Shown one piece after another: positions 26,195 through 36,381 of a stretch of DNA of 64,000 nt. Position 1 is the first letter of the stretch. Each line of letters begins with the position of its first letter. A program made the translations under genes and the position numbers. Source of the stretch: Halorubrum laminariae (GTDB lineage: Archaea > Halobacteriota > Halobacteria > Halobacteriales > Haloferacaceae); contig NZ_JANHDL010000006.1 in NCBI RefSeq assembly GCF_024494655.1, positions 1 through 64,000 of the forward strand, in the 5' to 3' direction. The notes under the pieces are model-generated. The model had not been told where the DNA came from, did no database searches, and saw only the letters and a program-made list of their open reading frames with translations.

Positions 26195-27418
26195 TCACGG
26201 CGTCAACCGACCGACCGAGAGCCACTCCACGTCGGCGTCTGTGCGTCCACGGCTGTCGGTTCCGGCCCAGCCGCCGGCTCCATCCGTTCCATCGCCGACT
26301 CCCGTCAGCGCGAACACCATCTCCTTGCGGACGCCGCCGGCGAGCCGCACGTCGAGCGAGAGTTCCCGAGGCGAAAAGCGGTGGTCCGGCTCGACGACGC
26401 GCACGAGGTGTTCTGAGTGCGGCAGGTCGTCGACGGTCTCCACGTCGAGATAGGTCCGGAAGTCGGCCCCGAACTTGAAGCCGGTCTTCGGGACCGCGTC
26501 GGCCTCGCGCAGCGATCGGTACACCGCGAGCCGGCGGTCGAATCGCTCGCCCTCCACGGCGCGCCCCCGAGCGACGATCGCGGCCGCCGGGCCGTCAGGG
26601 GTCGTCTCGTCGGCGGTGCCGTCTGATTCCGCGCCTCCCCGTCCGGCGGCGTCGACGGACGCCGACAGCGACAGTCGTCCGTCGGCCGCGAGCGCCGCGG
26701 CTTCGACGAGCGAGAGCTGAAGCGCGCCGTCGACCGCGGCCGCGCGGCCCGTGAGCGGCTGGCCGTAGAAGCCGCGCTCGTAGAGGTCTGCGGGCGCGTC
26801 CCAGACGACGACGCGGTCGGCGAGGAGCACGCCGGTCGTCTGAGCTGGCGGTTCGTACGCCGTGTCGCCCTCGATCGCGCCGTCGTCGGCGGCGAAGTAG
26901 GTGATGTCCGACTCCTCGTCGACGACCGCGAGGGTGCGTCCCGCGAGCCCCGCCGCCGGGACGGACTCGCGCTCGCCGACGACCTGGACGGGGTACTTCA
27001 CGTCACCGGTGTCGGGCGTCGATCCGCGCTCGTAGGCGACGAAGTCGACCGCGTCGGCGACGGCGGCGTCGCCGCCGGGCCACGGCTCGCGGGCGGGCGA
27101 GAGGTAAAAGCCCCGGTCGCGCAGATCGCTGTAGACGAGGTACCGGACCGCGAACCGATCTGCGGCGGCCGCGCTCTCGACGAAGAAGCGCTCGAAGCCG
27201 ACCTCGCGGTCGTCGCCGGAGGTCGCGTCAGTCTCCTCCCCGTCGAGGACGACCCCGGACAGGTCGCCGCGAAAGAGCAGGTGCGCGGCCTCGACGCGAG
27301 AGAGCGCTATCTCGTCGCCCGAGAGCGGTCGACCGTACCCTCGGGAGTCGTAGAATCGCTGGCGGGCGTCGCCCGCGACGCGGACGAAATCGCCGCGGAG
27401 GTGCCCTGTCGGTTGCAT
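26195..27418 (-). CDS. endA: tRNA-splicing endonuclease
   Basis: A 407-residue protein made of two fused endonuclease-like repeats, as in haloarchaeal EndA. The C-terminal repeat has the catalytic triad region: the Tyr in KFGADFRTYL, the His in HSEHLVRVVEP and the Lys in GGVRKEMVF. The N-terminal repeat (RFYDSRGYGRPLSGDE, then RYLVYSDLRDRGFYL) is structural. It cuts bulge-helix-bulge introns in tRNA. A low-complexity insertion (about 260-290) breaks the second repeat. ATG at 27418 (MQPTGHLRGDFVRV) fits the family N-terminus; ATG at 27427 is an alternative. It is divergent from cdc48. Confidence 0.93.
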   Translation of the reverse strand: MQPTGHLRGDFVRVAGDARQRFYDSRGYGRPLSGDEIALSRVEAAHLLFRGDLSGVVLDGEETDATSGDDREVGFERFFVESAAAADRFAVRYLVYSDLRDRGFYLSPAREPWPGGDAAVADAVDFVAYERGSTPDTGDVKYPVQVVGERESVPAAGLAGRTLAVVDEESDITYFAADDGAIEGDTAYEPPAQTTGVLLADRVVVWDAPADLYERGFYGQPLTGRAAAVDGALQLSLVEAAALAADGRLSLSASVDAAGRGGAESDGTADETTPDGPAAAIVARGRAVEGERFDRRLAVYRSLREADAVPKTGFKFGADFRTYLDVETVDDLPHSEHLVRVVEPDHRFSPRELSLDVRLAGGVRKEMVFALTGVGDGTDGAGGWAGTDSRGRTDADVEWLSVGRLTP

Positions 27419-27537
27419 GCCCGACATCGGGAGGGGACGAGGGAAGGGGGTTGCGGTCGGCGGTCGCGGTGGGGAGTCGCGGTCGCTTGCCGGCCTCACC
27501 GGACAGAGTAAAGGGTGCGGCGACCGCAGCGACTGGC

Positions 27538-29847
27538 ATGAACGAGACAGGCGGACTCCGACTCACCGTCCGCGCCGCGGAGAAGCGCGACGCGGGTCGG
27601 GGTATCGCTCGGCTCCCCGAATCCGCCCGGCAGCGGCTCGGCCTCCTCAGCGGCGACACCGTCGAGATACGCGGCGACCGCACCGCCGTCGCGAAGGTGT
27701 GGCCCGGCGGTCCGGACGCCGCCGACGGCTCGGTCCTCATCGACGCGGACACCCGTGCGAACGCGGGCGTGAAGGTCGGTGACACCGTCACTGTGGGGGC
27801 CGTCGATGTCGACGACGCCCGTCGCGTCGTGCTCGCCGCGCCGGCCGAACTCGCCGACGCTGACGTGAGCCGAGAGGTCGTCGAGCGCGCCCTCGCACGC
27901 GACCTCCGCGACCGCCCCGTCACCGCCGGCGAGGCCGTCCACGTCGAGCGGCTCGGGGGGATACGGTTCGTCGTCGACGAGACGGAGCCCGCGGGGACGG
28001 TGCGCGTGACGGACCGCACGACCGTCTCGGTGGCGTACGCCGACGACGAGGCCGGAGAAGCGTCGGACTCCGGCGGGCCGTCAGACTTCGAGGATGGGTC
28101 TGACTTCGGCGAGGGGTCCGACTCTGACGCGCGCCGCGGCCGCGTCGATTCAGGCCGCACTGGCTCGGACGGTCCCGGGGGTATGGCCCCCCGATCCGAC
28201 GCCGGAGCCGACGATGGGAGGAGAGACGCGCCGCCGGAGGCGCACACCGCGGGCGCGACCTACGAGGACATCGGCGGGCTCGACGAGGAGTTGGAGCTGG
28301 TCCGCGAGACGATCGAGCTGCCGCTCTCGGATCCGGAGGTGTTCACCCGGCTCGGCGTCGACCCGCCGAAGGGCGTCCTGCTGCACGGGCCGCCGGGAAC
28401 CGGGAAGACCCTCATCGCGCGCGCGGTGGCCAACGAGGTCGACGCGACGTTCATCACGGTCGACGGACCGGAGATCATGTCGAAGTACAAAGGTGAATCG
28501 GAAGAGCGGCTCCGAGAGGTGTTCGATCGCGCGAGCGAGGACGCCCCGGCGATCATCTTCTTCGATGAGATCGACTCGATCGCGGGAAAACGCGACGACG
28601 GCGGCGACGTGGAGAACCGCGTCGTCGGCCAGCTGCTCTCGCTCATGGACGGGCTCGACGCCCGCGGCGACGTGATCGTCATCGGCGCGACGAACCGCGT
28701 CGACACGCTCGATCCCGCGCTCCGTCGCGGGGGCCGGTTCGACCGCGAGATCGAGGTCGGTGTCCCCGGCGAGGCCGGTCGCCGGCAGATCCTCGATGTC
28801 CACACCCGCCGGATGCCGCTCGCAGACGACGTGGACCTCGACCGGATCGCGAGCCGGACGCACGGATTCGTCGGGGCCGACATCGAAAGCCTCGCGCAGG
28901 AGGCGGCGATGACCGCGCTGCGGCGCGCCCGGACCGCGGACGCGGCCGCGCTCGACGACGTGACCGTCACGAAGGCGGACTTCGAGGCGGCCCACGCCGC
29001 GGTCGAACCGAGCGCGATGCGCGAGTACGTCGCAGAGCAACCGACGACCGACTTCTCCGATGTCGGCGGGCTCGACGACGCCAAGGAGAAACTGGAGCGC
29101 GCGGTGACGTGGCCGCTCACGTACGCCCCGCTGTTCGAGGCGGCTGACGCCGACCCGCCGACCGGCGTCCTGCTTCACGGCCCGCCGGGGACCGGGAAGA
29201 CGCTGCTCGCGCGGGCGATCGCGGGCGAGAGCGGCGTCAACTTCATTCAGGTCGCCGGGCCCGAACTGCTCGACCGGTACGTCGGCGAGTCAGAGAAGGC
29301 CGTTCGCGACCTCTTCGACCGCGCGCGACAGGCGGCACCCGCGATCGTGTTCTTCGACGAGATCGACGCGATAGCGGCCGACCGCGACGGTGCCGGCGGG
29401 GACGGCTCCGGGGTCGGCGAGCGCGTGGTATCACAGCTTCTCACGGAACTGGACCGCGCGAGCGACAACCCGAACCTCGTCGTGCTCGCGGCGACGAACC
29501 GACGGAACGCGCTCGACCCGGCGCTTCTTCGACCGGGACGGCTGGAGACGCACGTCGAGGTGCCCGCCCCCGACCGTGACGCGCGCCGGAAGATACTCGC
29601 GGTTCACACCGACTCGAAGCCGATCATCGACGGTGTCGACCTCGACGCCCTCGCCGACGAGACCGAGGGCTACTCCGGTGCGGAGATCGCGGCGCTCTGT
29701 CGGGAGGCGGCCCTCGTCGCCATCGAGCGCGTCGCCGACGAACACGGCGCGGCCGCGAACGACCACGCCGACGAGGTCGCGATCACGCACGAGGACTTCA
29801 CGGCCGCGCTGGCGTCGGTCCGCCCGGCCGCCGACACGCGGTCGTGA
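27538..29847 (+). CDS. Cdc48/VAT-type double AAA+ ATPase
   Basis: A 769-residue Cdc48-family ATPase. The N-domain (about 1-165) has the double-psi barrel (LRLTVRAAEKRDAGRGIARL). After an acidic Ser/Asp-rich linker (about 165-235) come D1 with GPPGTGKTLIARA and FFDEIDSIAGKRDD, and D2 with GPPGTGKTLLARA and FFDEIDAIAADRDG. Arginine-finger regions RRGGRFDREIEVG and RPGRLETHVEVP are present. These hexameric unfoldases feed proteins to the proteasome. The linker is longer and less conserved than usual. Haloarchaea carry several paralogues; this is one of them. Divergent from endA. Confidence 0.95.
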   Translation: MNETGGLRLTVRAAEKRDAGRGIARLPESARQRLGLLSGDTVEIRGDRTAVAKVWPGGPDAADGSVLIDADTRANAGVKVGDTVTVGAVDVDDARRVVLAAPAELADADVSREVVERALARDLRDRPVTAGEAVHVERLGGIRFVVDETEPAGTVRVTDRTTVSVAYADDEAGEASDSGGPSDFEDGSDFGEGSDSDARRGRVDSGRTGSDGPGGMAPRSDAGADDGRRDAPPEAHTAGATYEDIGGLDEELELVRETIELPLSDPEVFTRLGVDPPKGVLLHGPPGTGKTLIARAVANEVDATFITVDGPEIMSKYKGESEERLREVFDRASEDAPAIIFFDEIDSIAGKRDDGGDVENRVVGQLLSLMDGLDARGDVIVIGATNRVDTLDPALRRGGRFDREIEVGVPGEAGRRQILDVHTRRMPLADDVDLDRIASRTHGFVGADIESLAQEAAMTALRRARTADAAALDDVTVTKADFEAAHAAVEPSAMREYVAEQPTTDFSDVGGLDDAKEKLERAVTWPLTYAPLFEAADADPPTGVLLHGPPGTGKTLLARAIAGESGVNFIQVAGPELLDRYVGESEKAVRDLFDRARQAAPAIVFFDEIDAIAADRDGAGGDGSGVGERVVSQLLTELDRASDNPNLVVLAATNRRNALDPALLRPGRLETHVEVPAPDRDARRKILAVHTDSKPIIDGVDLDALADETEGYSGAEIAALCREAALVAIERVADEHGAAANDHADEVAITHEDFTAALASVRPAADTRS

Positions 29848-29954
29848 CGGCCGCGAATAACGTCTCTCTCGACGACGGCGATCGGCTTCCGCGAGTACTG
29901 TCAAACCGTCCCGGTACCGGCGGGGTTTTTCGTCGCCGACACGCAGTGAGGCGT

Positions 29955-30710
29955 ATGGAGCTGTTCGCGGTGCCTGACCTCCCGGAGATTCGGGAGGGAG
30001 ACGATATCGCAGCCATGATCGGCGAGCGCGTCGACCTCCGCGCGGACGACGTGGTCGTCGTCGCAAGCACCGTCGTCTCCAAGGCCGAAGGTCGCGTCTT
30101 TGACCTCGACGACTTCCCGGCGAGCCCGCGCGCCCGAGAGGTTGCGGACCACCTCTCCGAGATTGCAGATGAGGAGAAGGACCCGCGGTTCGCGCAGGCC
30201 GTCATCGAGGAGTCGACCGAACTGATCACGGAGGCTCCGTTCCTCCTCACGGCGACTCGCTTCGGACATATCGGCGTCAACGCCGGTATCGACCGGTCGA
30301 ACGTCCCCGACGGCGACCTGCTGCTGCTCCCCGAACGGCCCTCGGAGAGCGCGGCGCGGATCCGCGAGGGGCTGGTGGCCGACCGCGTCGTCGTCAGCGA
30401 CACCTGTGGACGCCCCTTCAGACACGGCCAGCGCGGCGTCGCGATCGGCTGGGCGGGGATGCCGGCGAGCCGTGACTGGCGCGGCGAGCGCGACCGCGAC
30501 GGCCGTGAGATGGGCGTCACCGTGCAGAACGTGATCGACGAGTTGGCGGCGGCTGCCAACCTCGTCGCCGGCGAGGGTGCGGGCGGCACGCCGGTCGTCG
30601 TCGTTCGCGACTGGACGTTCGGCGACCACGACGGCTCGGACAGCCACTTCCGCGCGGTCGACGGCGACTTCGTGCGGCAGGCCCTCCGGCAGTGGACCTT
30701 CGACGAATAA
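29955..30710 (+). CDS. cofE: Coenzyme F420:L-glutamate ligase
   Basis: A 251-residue CofE protein. It has DDVVVVASTVVSKAEGRVFD, FGHIGVNAGIDRSNV, VSDTCGRPFRHGQRGVAIG and a C-terminal NVIDELAAAANLVAGEGAGG. It adds glutamates to F420-0 using GTP. ATG at 29955 (MELFAVPDLPEIREGDDI) is the family start; the longer frame is not supported. Only 2 bp separate its stop from mer, so the two F420-related genes form an operon. Confidence 0.94.
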   Translation: MELFAVPDLPEIREGDDIAAMIGERVDLRADDVVVVASTVVSKAEGRVFDLDDFPASPRAREVADHLSEIADEEKDPRFAQAVIEESTELITEAPFLLTATRFGHIGVNAGIDRSNVPDGDLLLLPERPSESAARIREGLVADRVVVSDTCGRPFRHGQRGVAIGWAGMPASRDWRGERDRDGREMGVTVQNVIDELAAAANLVAGEGAGGTPVVVVRDWTFGDHDGSDSHFRAVDGDFVRQALRQWTFDE

Positions 30711-30712
30711 CC

Positions 30713-31696
30713 ATGCTCGGAATCGAACTCACCCCCGAACACGACCTGCACCGCCTCGTCGACCTCGGCGTCCGCGCCGAGGCGGCCGGCTACGACGCCG
30801 TCTACTCGACGTGTCACTACAACAACCGCGACCCGTGGGCGTTCCTCTCGCAGCTCGCGACCGCCACGGACTCCGTCCGACTCGGACCGGGCGTCGCCAA
30901 CCCCTACGAGACTCACCCCGTCACGCTCGCCTCGCGGGTCGCCACTCTCGACGAGCTGTCGGAGGGCCGCGCCGTCTTCGGGCTCGGCCCCGGCGACCCC
31001 TCGACGCTCCGGAACCTCGGGCTCGAAGACCAGCGGGGTCTTCGACCCGTGTTAGAGGCGTTCAAGACGGCGCAGGCGCTGTGGACCGGCGAGCGCGTCG
31101 ACCACGAGGGGACCTTCGACGCCAGCGAGGCCGGTCTCAACTACGAGCCGCCGCAGGGCCCGTCGATTCCGGTCCACGTGGGCGGCGAGGGGCCGCACAT
31201 GTGCCGGATGGCGGCGAAACACGCCGACGGCCTGCTGTACAACGGCTCGCACCCGAAGGACCTCGCGTGGGCCCGCGAGCAGGTCGACGACGGGCTCGAC
31301 GACAGACCGGATCACCGGGGGGACTTCGATCTCATCGCCTACGCCGCGGTGTCGATCGACGAGGACGAGGCGGCCGCCCGCGAGGCCGCCCGGCCGCCGG
31401 TCGCGTTCATCGCCGGCGGCGCGGCCCCGCCGGTGTTGGATCGCCACGGGATCGACGCCGACGCGGCCGCGGCCATCGGCGATCACGTTTCGGCGGGCGA
31501 GTTCTCCGCCGCCTTCGAGCGCGTGACGCCCGCGATGATCGACGCGTTCTGTCTGGCCGGCGCTCCGGATACGGTCCGCGAACGCGCCGCGGCGCTCGCC
31601 GACCACGCCGACGGGCTCGTCGTCGGGTCGCCGCTCGGTCCGGATCTGGAGGCCGCCGTCGACCTCGCCGCCGAGGCGGTCGACGGTCTCTTCTGA
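30713..31696 (+). CDS. mer: F420-dependent methylenetetrahydromethanopterin reductase-like enzyme
   Basis: A 327-residue TIM-barrel protein of the bacterial luciferase-like/F420 group. Key segments are YSTCHYNNRDPWAFLSQLA, RLGPGVANPYETHPVTLAS, FGLGPGDPSTLRNLGL and PIPVHVGGEGPHMCRMA. In methanogens Mer reduces methylene-H4MPT with F420H2; in haloarchaea, which use folate, it is thought to act as an F420-dependent methylenetetrahydrofolate reductase. Downstream of cofE with 2 bp between, which supports an F420 role. Confidence 0.9.
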   Translation: MLGIELTPEHDLHRLVDLGVRAEAAGYDAVYSTCHYNNRDPWAFLSQLATATDSVRLGPGVANPYETHPVTLASRVATLDELSEGRAVFGLGPGDPSTLRNLGLEDQRGLRPVLEAFKTAQALWTGERVDHEGTFDASEAGLNYEPPQGPSIPVHVGGEGPHMCRMAAKHADGLLYNGSHPKDLAWAREQVDDGLDDRPDHRGDFDLIAYAAVSIDEDEAAAREAARPPVAFIAGGAAPPVLDRHGIDADAAAAIGDHVSAGEFSAAFERVTPAMIDAFCLAGAPDTVRERAAALADHADGLVVGSPLGPDLEAAVDLAAEAVDGLF

Positions 31697-31807
31697 TTCG
31701 GGTCGGGACCGCGCTCACCACCGCGGTTTCTCACCGCTCGGGAATCGAGAATCGATCCTGAGAACTTCGCCACGACATTCATTACCCGCGTTCGCGGAGG
31801 TCGCGGT

Positions 31808-33544
31808 ATGTCGACCACACGACAGCGACGCTCGGGGCTCCGCGGGCGGTACGAGTCCGCGCTGTGGCGGACGATGGACCTCCTCGGCGTCGACGAGTCG
31901 ATAGAGCGGAAGGTCGTCGCGGCGGTCGGGATCCAGTTCCTCGTCACCGTCGGGATCTTCCTCGCGCCGTTCGCGCTCTCCGGGACCGCCCTGTACGTCG
32001 TCTCCGGCGGGCTCTTCGTGGGCGCGGTCGTCGCGATCTACAACACGCTCCTCATCGTTCGGCGCGATTTCGTCGCGCCGATACGACGCCTCGAAGCCGG
32101 GGCCGACGCGATCGCGGCGGGCGACGTACACGCGCTTGAATCGGAGGCCACCGACGGCGACGGGGAGGGCCTCGCGCTCGTCGGCGGCGACCAGCCGGAC
32201 GAGATCGGCAGCCTCGTGGGTTCCTTTTCGGCGGTGCAGGCGTATCTCACGACCGTCTCGGCGCAGGCGGAGGCGCTCGCCGCGCAGTCGTTCGACGACC
32301 CGGCGCTCTCCGAGGACGTGCCCGGGGCCTTCGGCGAGTCGCTCGCGCTCATGGCGACGAACCTCGAATCGTACACGACGGAGTTGGAGTCGGTCGTCGA
32401 CGCCTTCGACGACGCCACCGAGCGCGCGCGGGACGGCGACCTCACGGCGACGATCGACGCCGACGGGCTGGCGACCGACGAGGACCGCTACCTCGAACTC
32501 GTCGACAACTACAACCGGCTCGTCACCACCCTCGGCGGCACCGTCGGCGAGGTCCAGTCGTTCACGGGCGACGTGGCGGCCGCGAGCGACGAGGTGCGCG
32601 CGAGCATGGACGAAGTCGACGGCGCGAGCGAGGAGGTTGCGCGCTCGGTCCAGGAAATATCAGACGGCGCGGCCGACCAGACGGCGCAGGTGGAGTCCGT
32701 CTCCGGCGAGATGAGCACCCTCTCGGCGACGGTCGAAGAGATCGCGGCGTCCGCCGACGACGCCGCGCGCACCGCCCGAAACGCCGCCGAGCGCGGACAG
32801 GCGGGCCGCGAGGAGGCGGCCGAGGCGATCGCGGAGCTGGAGACGCTCGAAGCCCGGATCGGCGAGACCGCGACGGCGGTGGACGACCTCGTGGAGCGGG
32901 TCGCCGAGATCGACGAGATCGCCGCCGTGATCGACGACATCGCCGAGGAGACCAATCTGCTCGCGCTGAACGCGAGCATCGAGGCCGCCCGGGCCGACGG
33001 CTCCGGCGACGGCTTCGCGGTCGTCGCGGACGAGGTGAAGGCGCTCGCGGAGGAGACTCGCGCCGAGGCGGCGGAGATCTCCGGACGAATCGACGAGGTA
33101 CAGGAGGCGTCGGCGGGGACCGCCCGCGACGTGGACGCGATGGAGTCGCAGGTGTCGGCGTCCGTGGAGACGATAGAGGAGACGCTCCGCGAGTTCGAGG
33201 AAGTCGTCGAAGACGTGACGACCGTCGACGAGACGGTCCAGGAGATAAGCGACGCGACCGACGACCAGGCGCGCACGACGCAGGAGGTCGTCGACATGGT
33301 CGACGAGATCGCGGCCGTGAGCCGCCAGACCGCGACCGAGTCGGAGAACGTGGCCGCGGCCGCGCAAGAACAGACCGCGACCGTCTCGGAGGTGACCCGT
33401 CGCGTCCACGCGCTCTCTGATCAGTCCGACGAGCTGCGGGCGACGCTCGACGAGTTCGAGGTACCGGCGGCGACAGATGCGGACGGTGGGAGTCCGTCCG
33501 CGACCGCGCCCGCCGGATCGGCAGCCGCGGACGCCGACGACTGA
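31808..33544 (+). CDS. Halobacterial transducer (methyl-accepting chemotaxis protein)
   Basis: A 578-residue MCP. Two hydrophobic segments lie at about 38-58 and 60-80 with almost no extracellular loop. HAMP-like regions follow (about 85-230; [18 protein letters not shown]). The long coiled-coil signalling domain has the hairpin core [17 protein letters not shown] and [13 protein letters not shown]. Without a sensory ectodomain it likely senses a membrane or cytoplasmic state, or couples to a partner not seen here. Glu/Gln-rich heptads flank the core as methylation sites. The tail is Ala/Asp-rich and lacks a clear receptor-tether motif. Confidence 0.93.
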   Translation: MSTTRQRRSGLRGRYESALWRTMDLLGVDESIERKVVAAVGIQFLVTVGIFLAPFALSGTALYVVSGGLFVGAVVAIYNTLLIVRRDFVAPIRRLEAGADAIAAGDVHALESEATDGDGEGLALVGGDQPDEIGSLVGSFSAVQAYLTTVSAQAEALAAQSFDDPALSEDVPGAFGESLALMATNLESYTTELESVVDAFDDATERARDGDLTATIDADGLATDEDRYLELVDNYNRLVTTLGGTVGEVQSFTGDVAAASDEVRASMDEVDGASEEVARSVQEISDGAADQTAQVESVSGEMSTLSATVEEIAASADDAARTARNAAERGQAGREEAAEAIAELETLEARIGETATAVDDLVERVAEIDEIAAVIDDIAEETNLLALNASIEAARADGSGDGFAVVADEVKALAEETRAEAAEISGRIDEVQEASAGTARDVDAMESQVSASVETIEETLREFEEVVEDVTTVDETVQEISDATDDQARTTQEVVDMVDEIAAVSRQTATESENVAAAAQEQTATVSEVTRRVHALSDQSDELRATLDEFEVPAATDADGGSPSATAPAGSAAADADD

Positions 33545-33584
33545 CATCGGGTACCGGCCGTCGCCGACGATCGCTGTCGAGTCG

Positions 33585-34010
33585 TCACCGTGTTGAGGAA
33601 CCACCGGCAGCGGTACCAGCCCACTCGTGGAGCGCGACACCGCCGCTGATCGCCGCGATCGCGAACAGCGGCAGGAACCCCTCGAACCACCCCGACGCAC
33701 GATACACGTACAGCCCGACCCCGATCAGCGCCACGCCGACGACCGGCTTGCCGATCTCGTAATACAGGGGGAGCGCGAAGACCACCGCGGCACCCAAGGC
33801 GACGATTGCGACGAACGCGAACAGTACGAACGCAAGCGCCGCGAACCCGGCCGCGTCGCCCTGGTCGGATCCGATCCGGGCGGCGGCGACGATCCCGACG
33901 ATAGCGACGGCGAACGACCCGACGGTGTACGCCGCGGTCAAGCCGACGAGCAGCTTCCACGACGCCCGCCACGACCCGCTCGTGAACGCTGTCCACGCTC
34001 TCTGGAGCAT
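33585..34010 (-). CDS. Membrane protein of unknown function
   Basis: A 141-residue protein with four hydrophobic segments (LVGLTAAYTVGSFAVAIVGI, AALAFVLFAFVAIVALGAA, IGKPVVGVALIGVGLYVY and FLPLFAIAAISGGVALHEW). No motif recognised. It converges with the transducer gene, 40 bp between stops. Confidence 0.7.
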   Translation of the reverse strand: MLQRAWTAFTSGSWRASWKLLVGLTAAYTVGSFAVAIVGIVAAARIGSDQGDAAGFAALAFVLFAFVAIVALGAAVVFALPLYYEIGKPVVGVALIGVGLYVYRASGWFEGFLPLFAIAAISGGVALHEWAGTAAGGSSTR

Positions 34011-34099
34011 CCCCTGTTGCGCATCACCGCGGCGGGTGATATAGCACGGGGCCGGAATTCACCGGAAACTCACCTGTCTGCCGGAACTCCGTATCCCGT

Positions 34100-34339
34100 C
34101 TACTCCGCCGGGCCGCGGCCGCCGAGCGACGGGAGCGTGACGCCGATCTCGCCGAGGAGTGCGCCCACCGCGGCGTATCCGAGCACGGCCACCGACGCGA
34201 TGAGGAGCACCTGTCCGACGACGACGAGCAGCGCCGAGACCGGGTCGCCGGCACCCAAGATCAGGTCGTTCAGGAAGATGTCCACGAACCGCCCGACATC
34301 GCCGACGAGCCGAGAGACGAAGTCAACGAGCGCTATCAT
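34100..34339 (-). CDS. Small membrane protein of unknown function
   Basis: A 79-residue protein: amphipathic start (MIALVDFVSRLVGDVGRFVD), one or two hydrophobic segments (VSALLVVVGQVLLIASVAVL and GYAAVGALLGEIGVTL) and a short charged end. No family recognised. It is divergent from the site-2 protease gene, 113 bp away. Confidence 0.6.
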   Translation of the reverse strand: MIALVDFVSRLVGDVGRFVDIFLNDLILGAGDPVSALLVVVGQVLLIASVAVLGYAAVGALLGEIGVTLPSLGGRGPAE

Positions 34340-34452
34340 GGGCGGTCGTTGTGCCGCCGGGTACTTGGGTGTTGAGTTCGCGGCCGAATCTCGTCGCTCC
34401 CGGGTTACGCTAACCGAACGCCTTACACCCGACCGACACGGAACACCTCGGC

Positions 34453-36285
34453 ATGAACACGCTGTTTTGGATCCTCACGGGGATCCTCGCGTACTCCGCG
34501 GCCATGTTGTGGCTCGACAACCGCGGGTCCCTCCCCGACTCGGTCCGTGTTTCCGGCCCGGTACTGACGCTTCGCACCCTTCGCGGGCGGATCTTCCTCG
34601 ACCGGCTCGCCCGGCCGAAGCGGCTCTGGCGAGCGGTCGCGAACCTCGGGCTCGGCGGGGCGCTCGTCGCCATGGTCGGCTCGTTCGTTCTCATCATTAA
34701 CTCCGCGCGCACGACGCTCGACACCGCCCAGCCGGCCGCGATCCAACAGCCGCAGAACTTCCTCATCATCCCCGGCGTCAACGAGTTCCTCCCGCTGTCG
34801 GTCGCCTTGGAGATCGTCGGTGGCCTCGCGATCGCGATGGTCGTCCACGAGGGCGCACACGGGCTCCTCTGCCGCGTCGAGGGGATCGACATCGAGTCGA
34901 TGGGGCTCGTGTTCTTCGCGCTGCTGCCCGTCGGCGCGTTCGTCGAGCCGGACGAGGAGGCGACGCAGGACGCCTCCCGAGGCGCTCGCGCGCGGATGTT
35001 CGCCGCGGGCGTCACCGCCAACACGGTCGTGACGATCCTCGCGTTCGCGCTGCTTTTCGGTCCCGTGGTCGGTGCCGTCTCGCCGGCTCCCGGCTATGCC
35101 GTCGGCGAGGTGAATCCCGGATCGCCGGCCGCAGCGGCCGACATCACGCAGGGCGACCGGCTCGTCGAGGTCGCCGGGACACCGGTCGACACCGCCGACG
35201 AGTTCGAGACCGCAATCGCCGACGCTGGCGAGACAGTGACGGTGACCGCGGACGACGGCGACGGCGAGCGGACCGTCGAGGTGGATCGAGACCTCCAGAT
35301 CGTCGGCACCGCCGGCGAGAATCCGCTCGGAGTCACCGTCGAGAGCGAGCCGCTTTCGGTCGACTCGGTGAACGGACAGTCGGTGGCGACCGAGCGCGAG
35401 TTCGTCGAGGCGGTCGGCGACGCAGAGCGCGCGACGGTGACGGTTTCCGGCGACGACGAGAACGGCTCCGTGACCGCCGAGATCCCCGTCGGCGCGTACG
35501 CTCTCGGTGTGCAACCGGACGGTCCCCTCGACGCGGCGGGCGCGACCGCCGGCGAGCCCCTGACGATCGTCTCCATCGACGGCGAACGAATCCACGACGA
35601 CCGCGCGCTCTCGGCGGTGCTCTCGGAGCGCGACGCCGGTTCGACCGTCGAGGTCGTCGCGTACGACGCCGACCGCGAGCGCGAACCGTACGATGTCGAA
35701 CTCGATCCCCATCCGAACCGCGAGGGGGGCTTCGTCGGCGTCTCGGTGTTCCCGGGCGCGAGCGGACTCGCGCTCGACGACTTCGGCGTCTCCGAGTACC
35801 CGGCGGGCGCGTACCTCGAACTGCTCGGCGGCGACGGCGGCGAGGCCGGATCCGACGGCGTCCCCATCGGCGCGCTGGGCAGCTCGCCACTCGGGCTCGC
35901 GTTCGTCGCGCTGCTGCTCCCGCTCGGGAGCCTGTTCGGACTCCCGTACAACTTCGCCGGCTTCACCGGCCACGTGACCAACTTCTACGTCGTCGACGGG
36001 GCGTTCGCGGTCCTCGGCGGCGGAACGTTCCTGCTCGCGAACCTGCTGTTCTGGACCGGCTGGATCAACGTCCAGCTCGCGCTGTTCAACTGCCTGCCGG
36101 CGTTCCCCCTCGACGGCGGCCGGATCCTCCGGATGGTCGCCGAGGCTGTCGTCAGCCGGACACCCGTCTCGAACCGCCACGCCGCGGTTCGAACGATCAC
36201 GGTCTCCTCGGGGCTGGTGATGCTCGCCGGACTGGTGGCGATGATCTTCGGCAACCAGATCCTCACGGCGCTCGGGTTGGCCTGA
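34453..36285 (+). CDS. Site-2 protease (M50) with internal PDZ-like domains
   Basis: A 610-residue intramembrane metalloprotease. The zinc motif HEGAH lies at about residue 135 (AMVVHEGAHGLL) and the third ligand in FPLDGGRILRMVAEA near residue 555. Between them are two PDZ-like domains (GEVNPGSPAAAADITQGDRL; LGVQPDGPLDAAGATAGEPL) exposed outside the membrane. There are about six hydrophobic segments. Relatives cleave membrane-bound regulators in stress signalling or process membrane protein remnants. Single gene with its own start; substrate unknown. Confidence 0.92.
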   Translation: MNTLFWILTGILAYSAAMLWLDNRGSLPDSVRVSGPVLTLRTLRGRIFLDRLARPKRLWRAVANLGLGGALVAMVGSFVLIINSARTTLDTAQPAAIQQPQNFLIIPGVNEFLPLSVALEIVGGLAIAMVVHEGAHGLLCRVEGIDIESMGLVFFALLPVGAFVEPDEEATQDASRGARARMFAAGVTANTVVTILAFALLFGPVVGAVSPAPGYAVGEVNPGSPAAAADITQGDRLVEVAGTPVDTADEFETAIADAGETVTVTADDGDGERTVEVDRDLQIVGTAGENPLGVTVESEPLSVDSVNGQSVATEREFVEAVGDAERATVTVSGDDENGSVTAEIPVGAYALGVQPDGPLDAAGATAGEPLTIVSIDGERIHDDRALSAVLSERDAGSTVEVVAYDADREREPYDVELDPHPNREGGFVGVSVFPGASGLALDDFGVSEYPAGAYLELLGGDGGEAGSDGVPIGALGSSPLGLAFVALLLPLGSLFGLPYNFAGFTGHVTNFYVVDGAFAVLGGGTFLLANLLFWTGWINVQLALFNCLPAFPLDGGRILRMVAEAVVSRTPVSNRHAAVRTITVSSGLVMLAGLVAMIFGNQILTALGLA

Positions 36286-36381
36286 GGGGGGCGCGGTTCC
36301 GGCGCGCGTCGCAGCCGGCGGCGACACCACCGCTAGCTCCGACGGGGAAACCGGTTTCTCTCCGGGGCGAAACGAGAGAGT

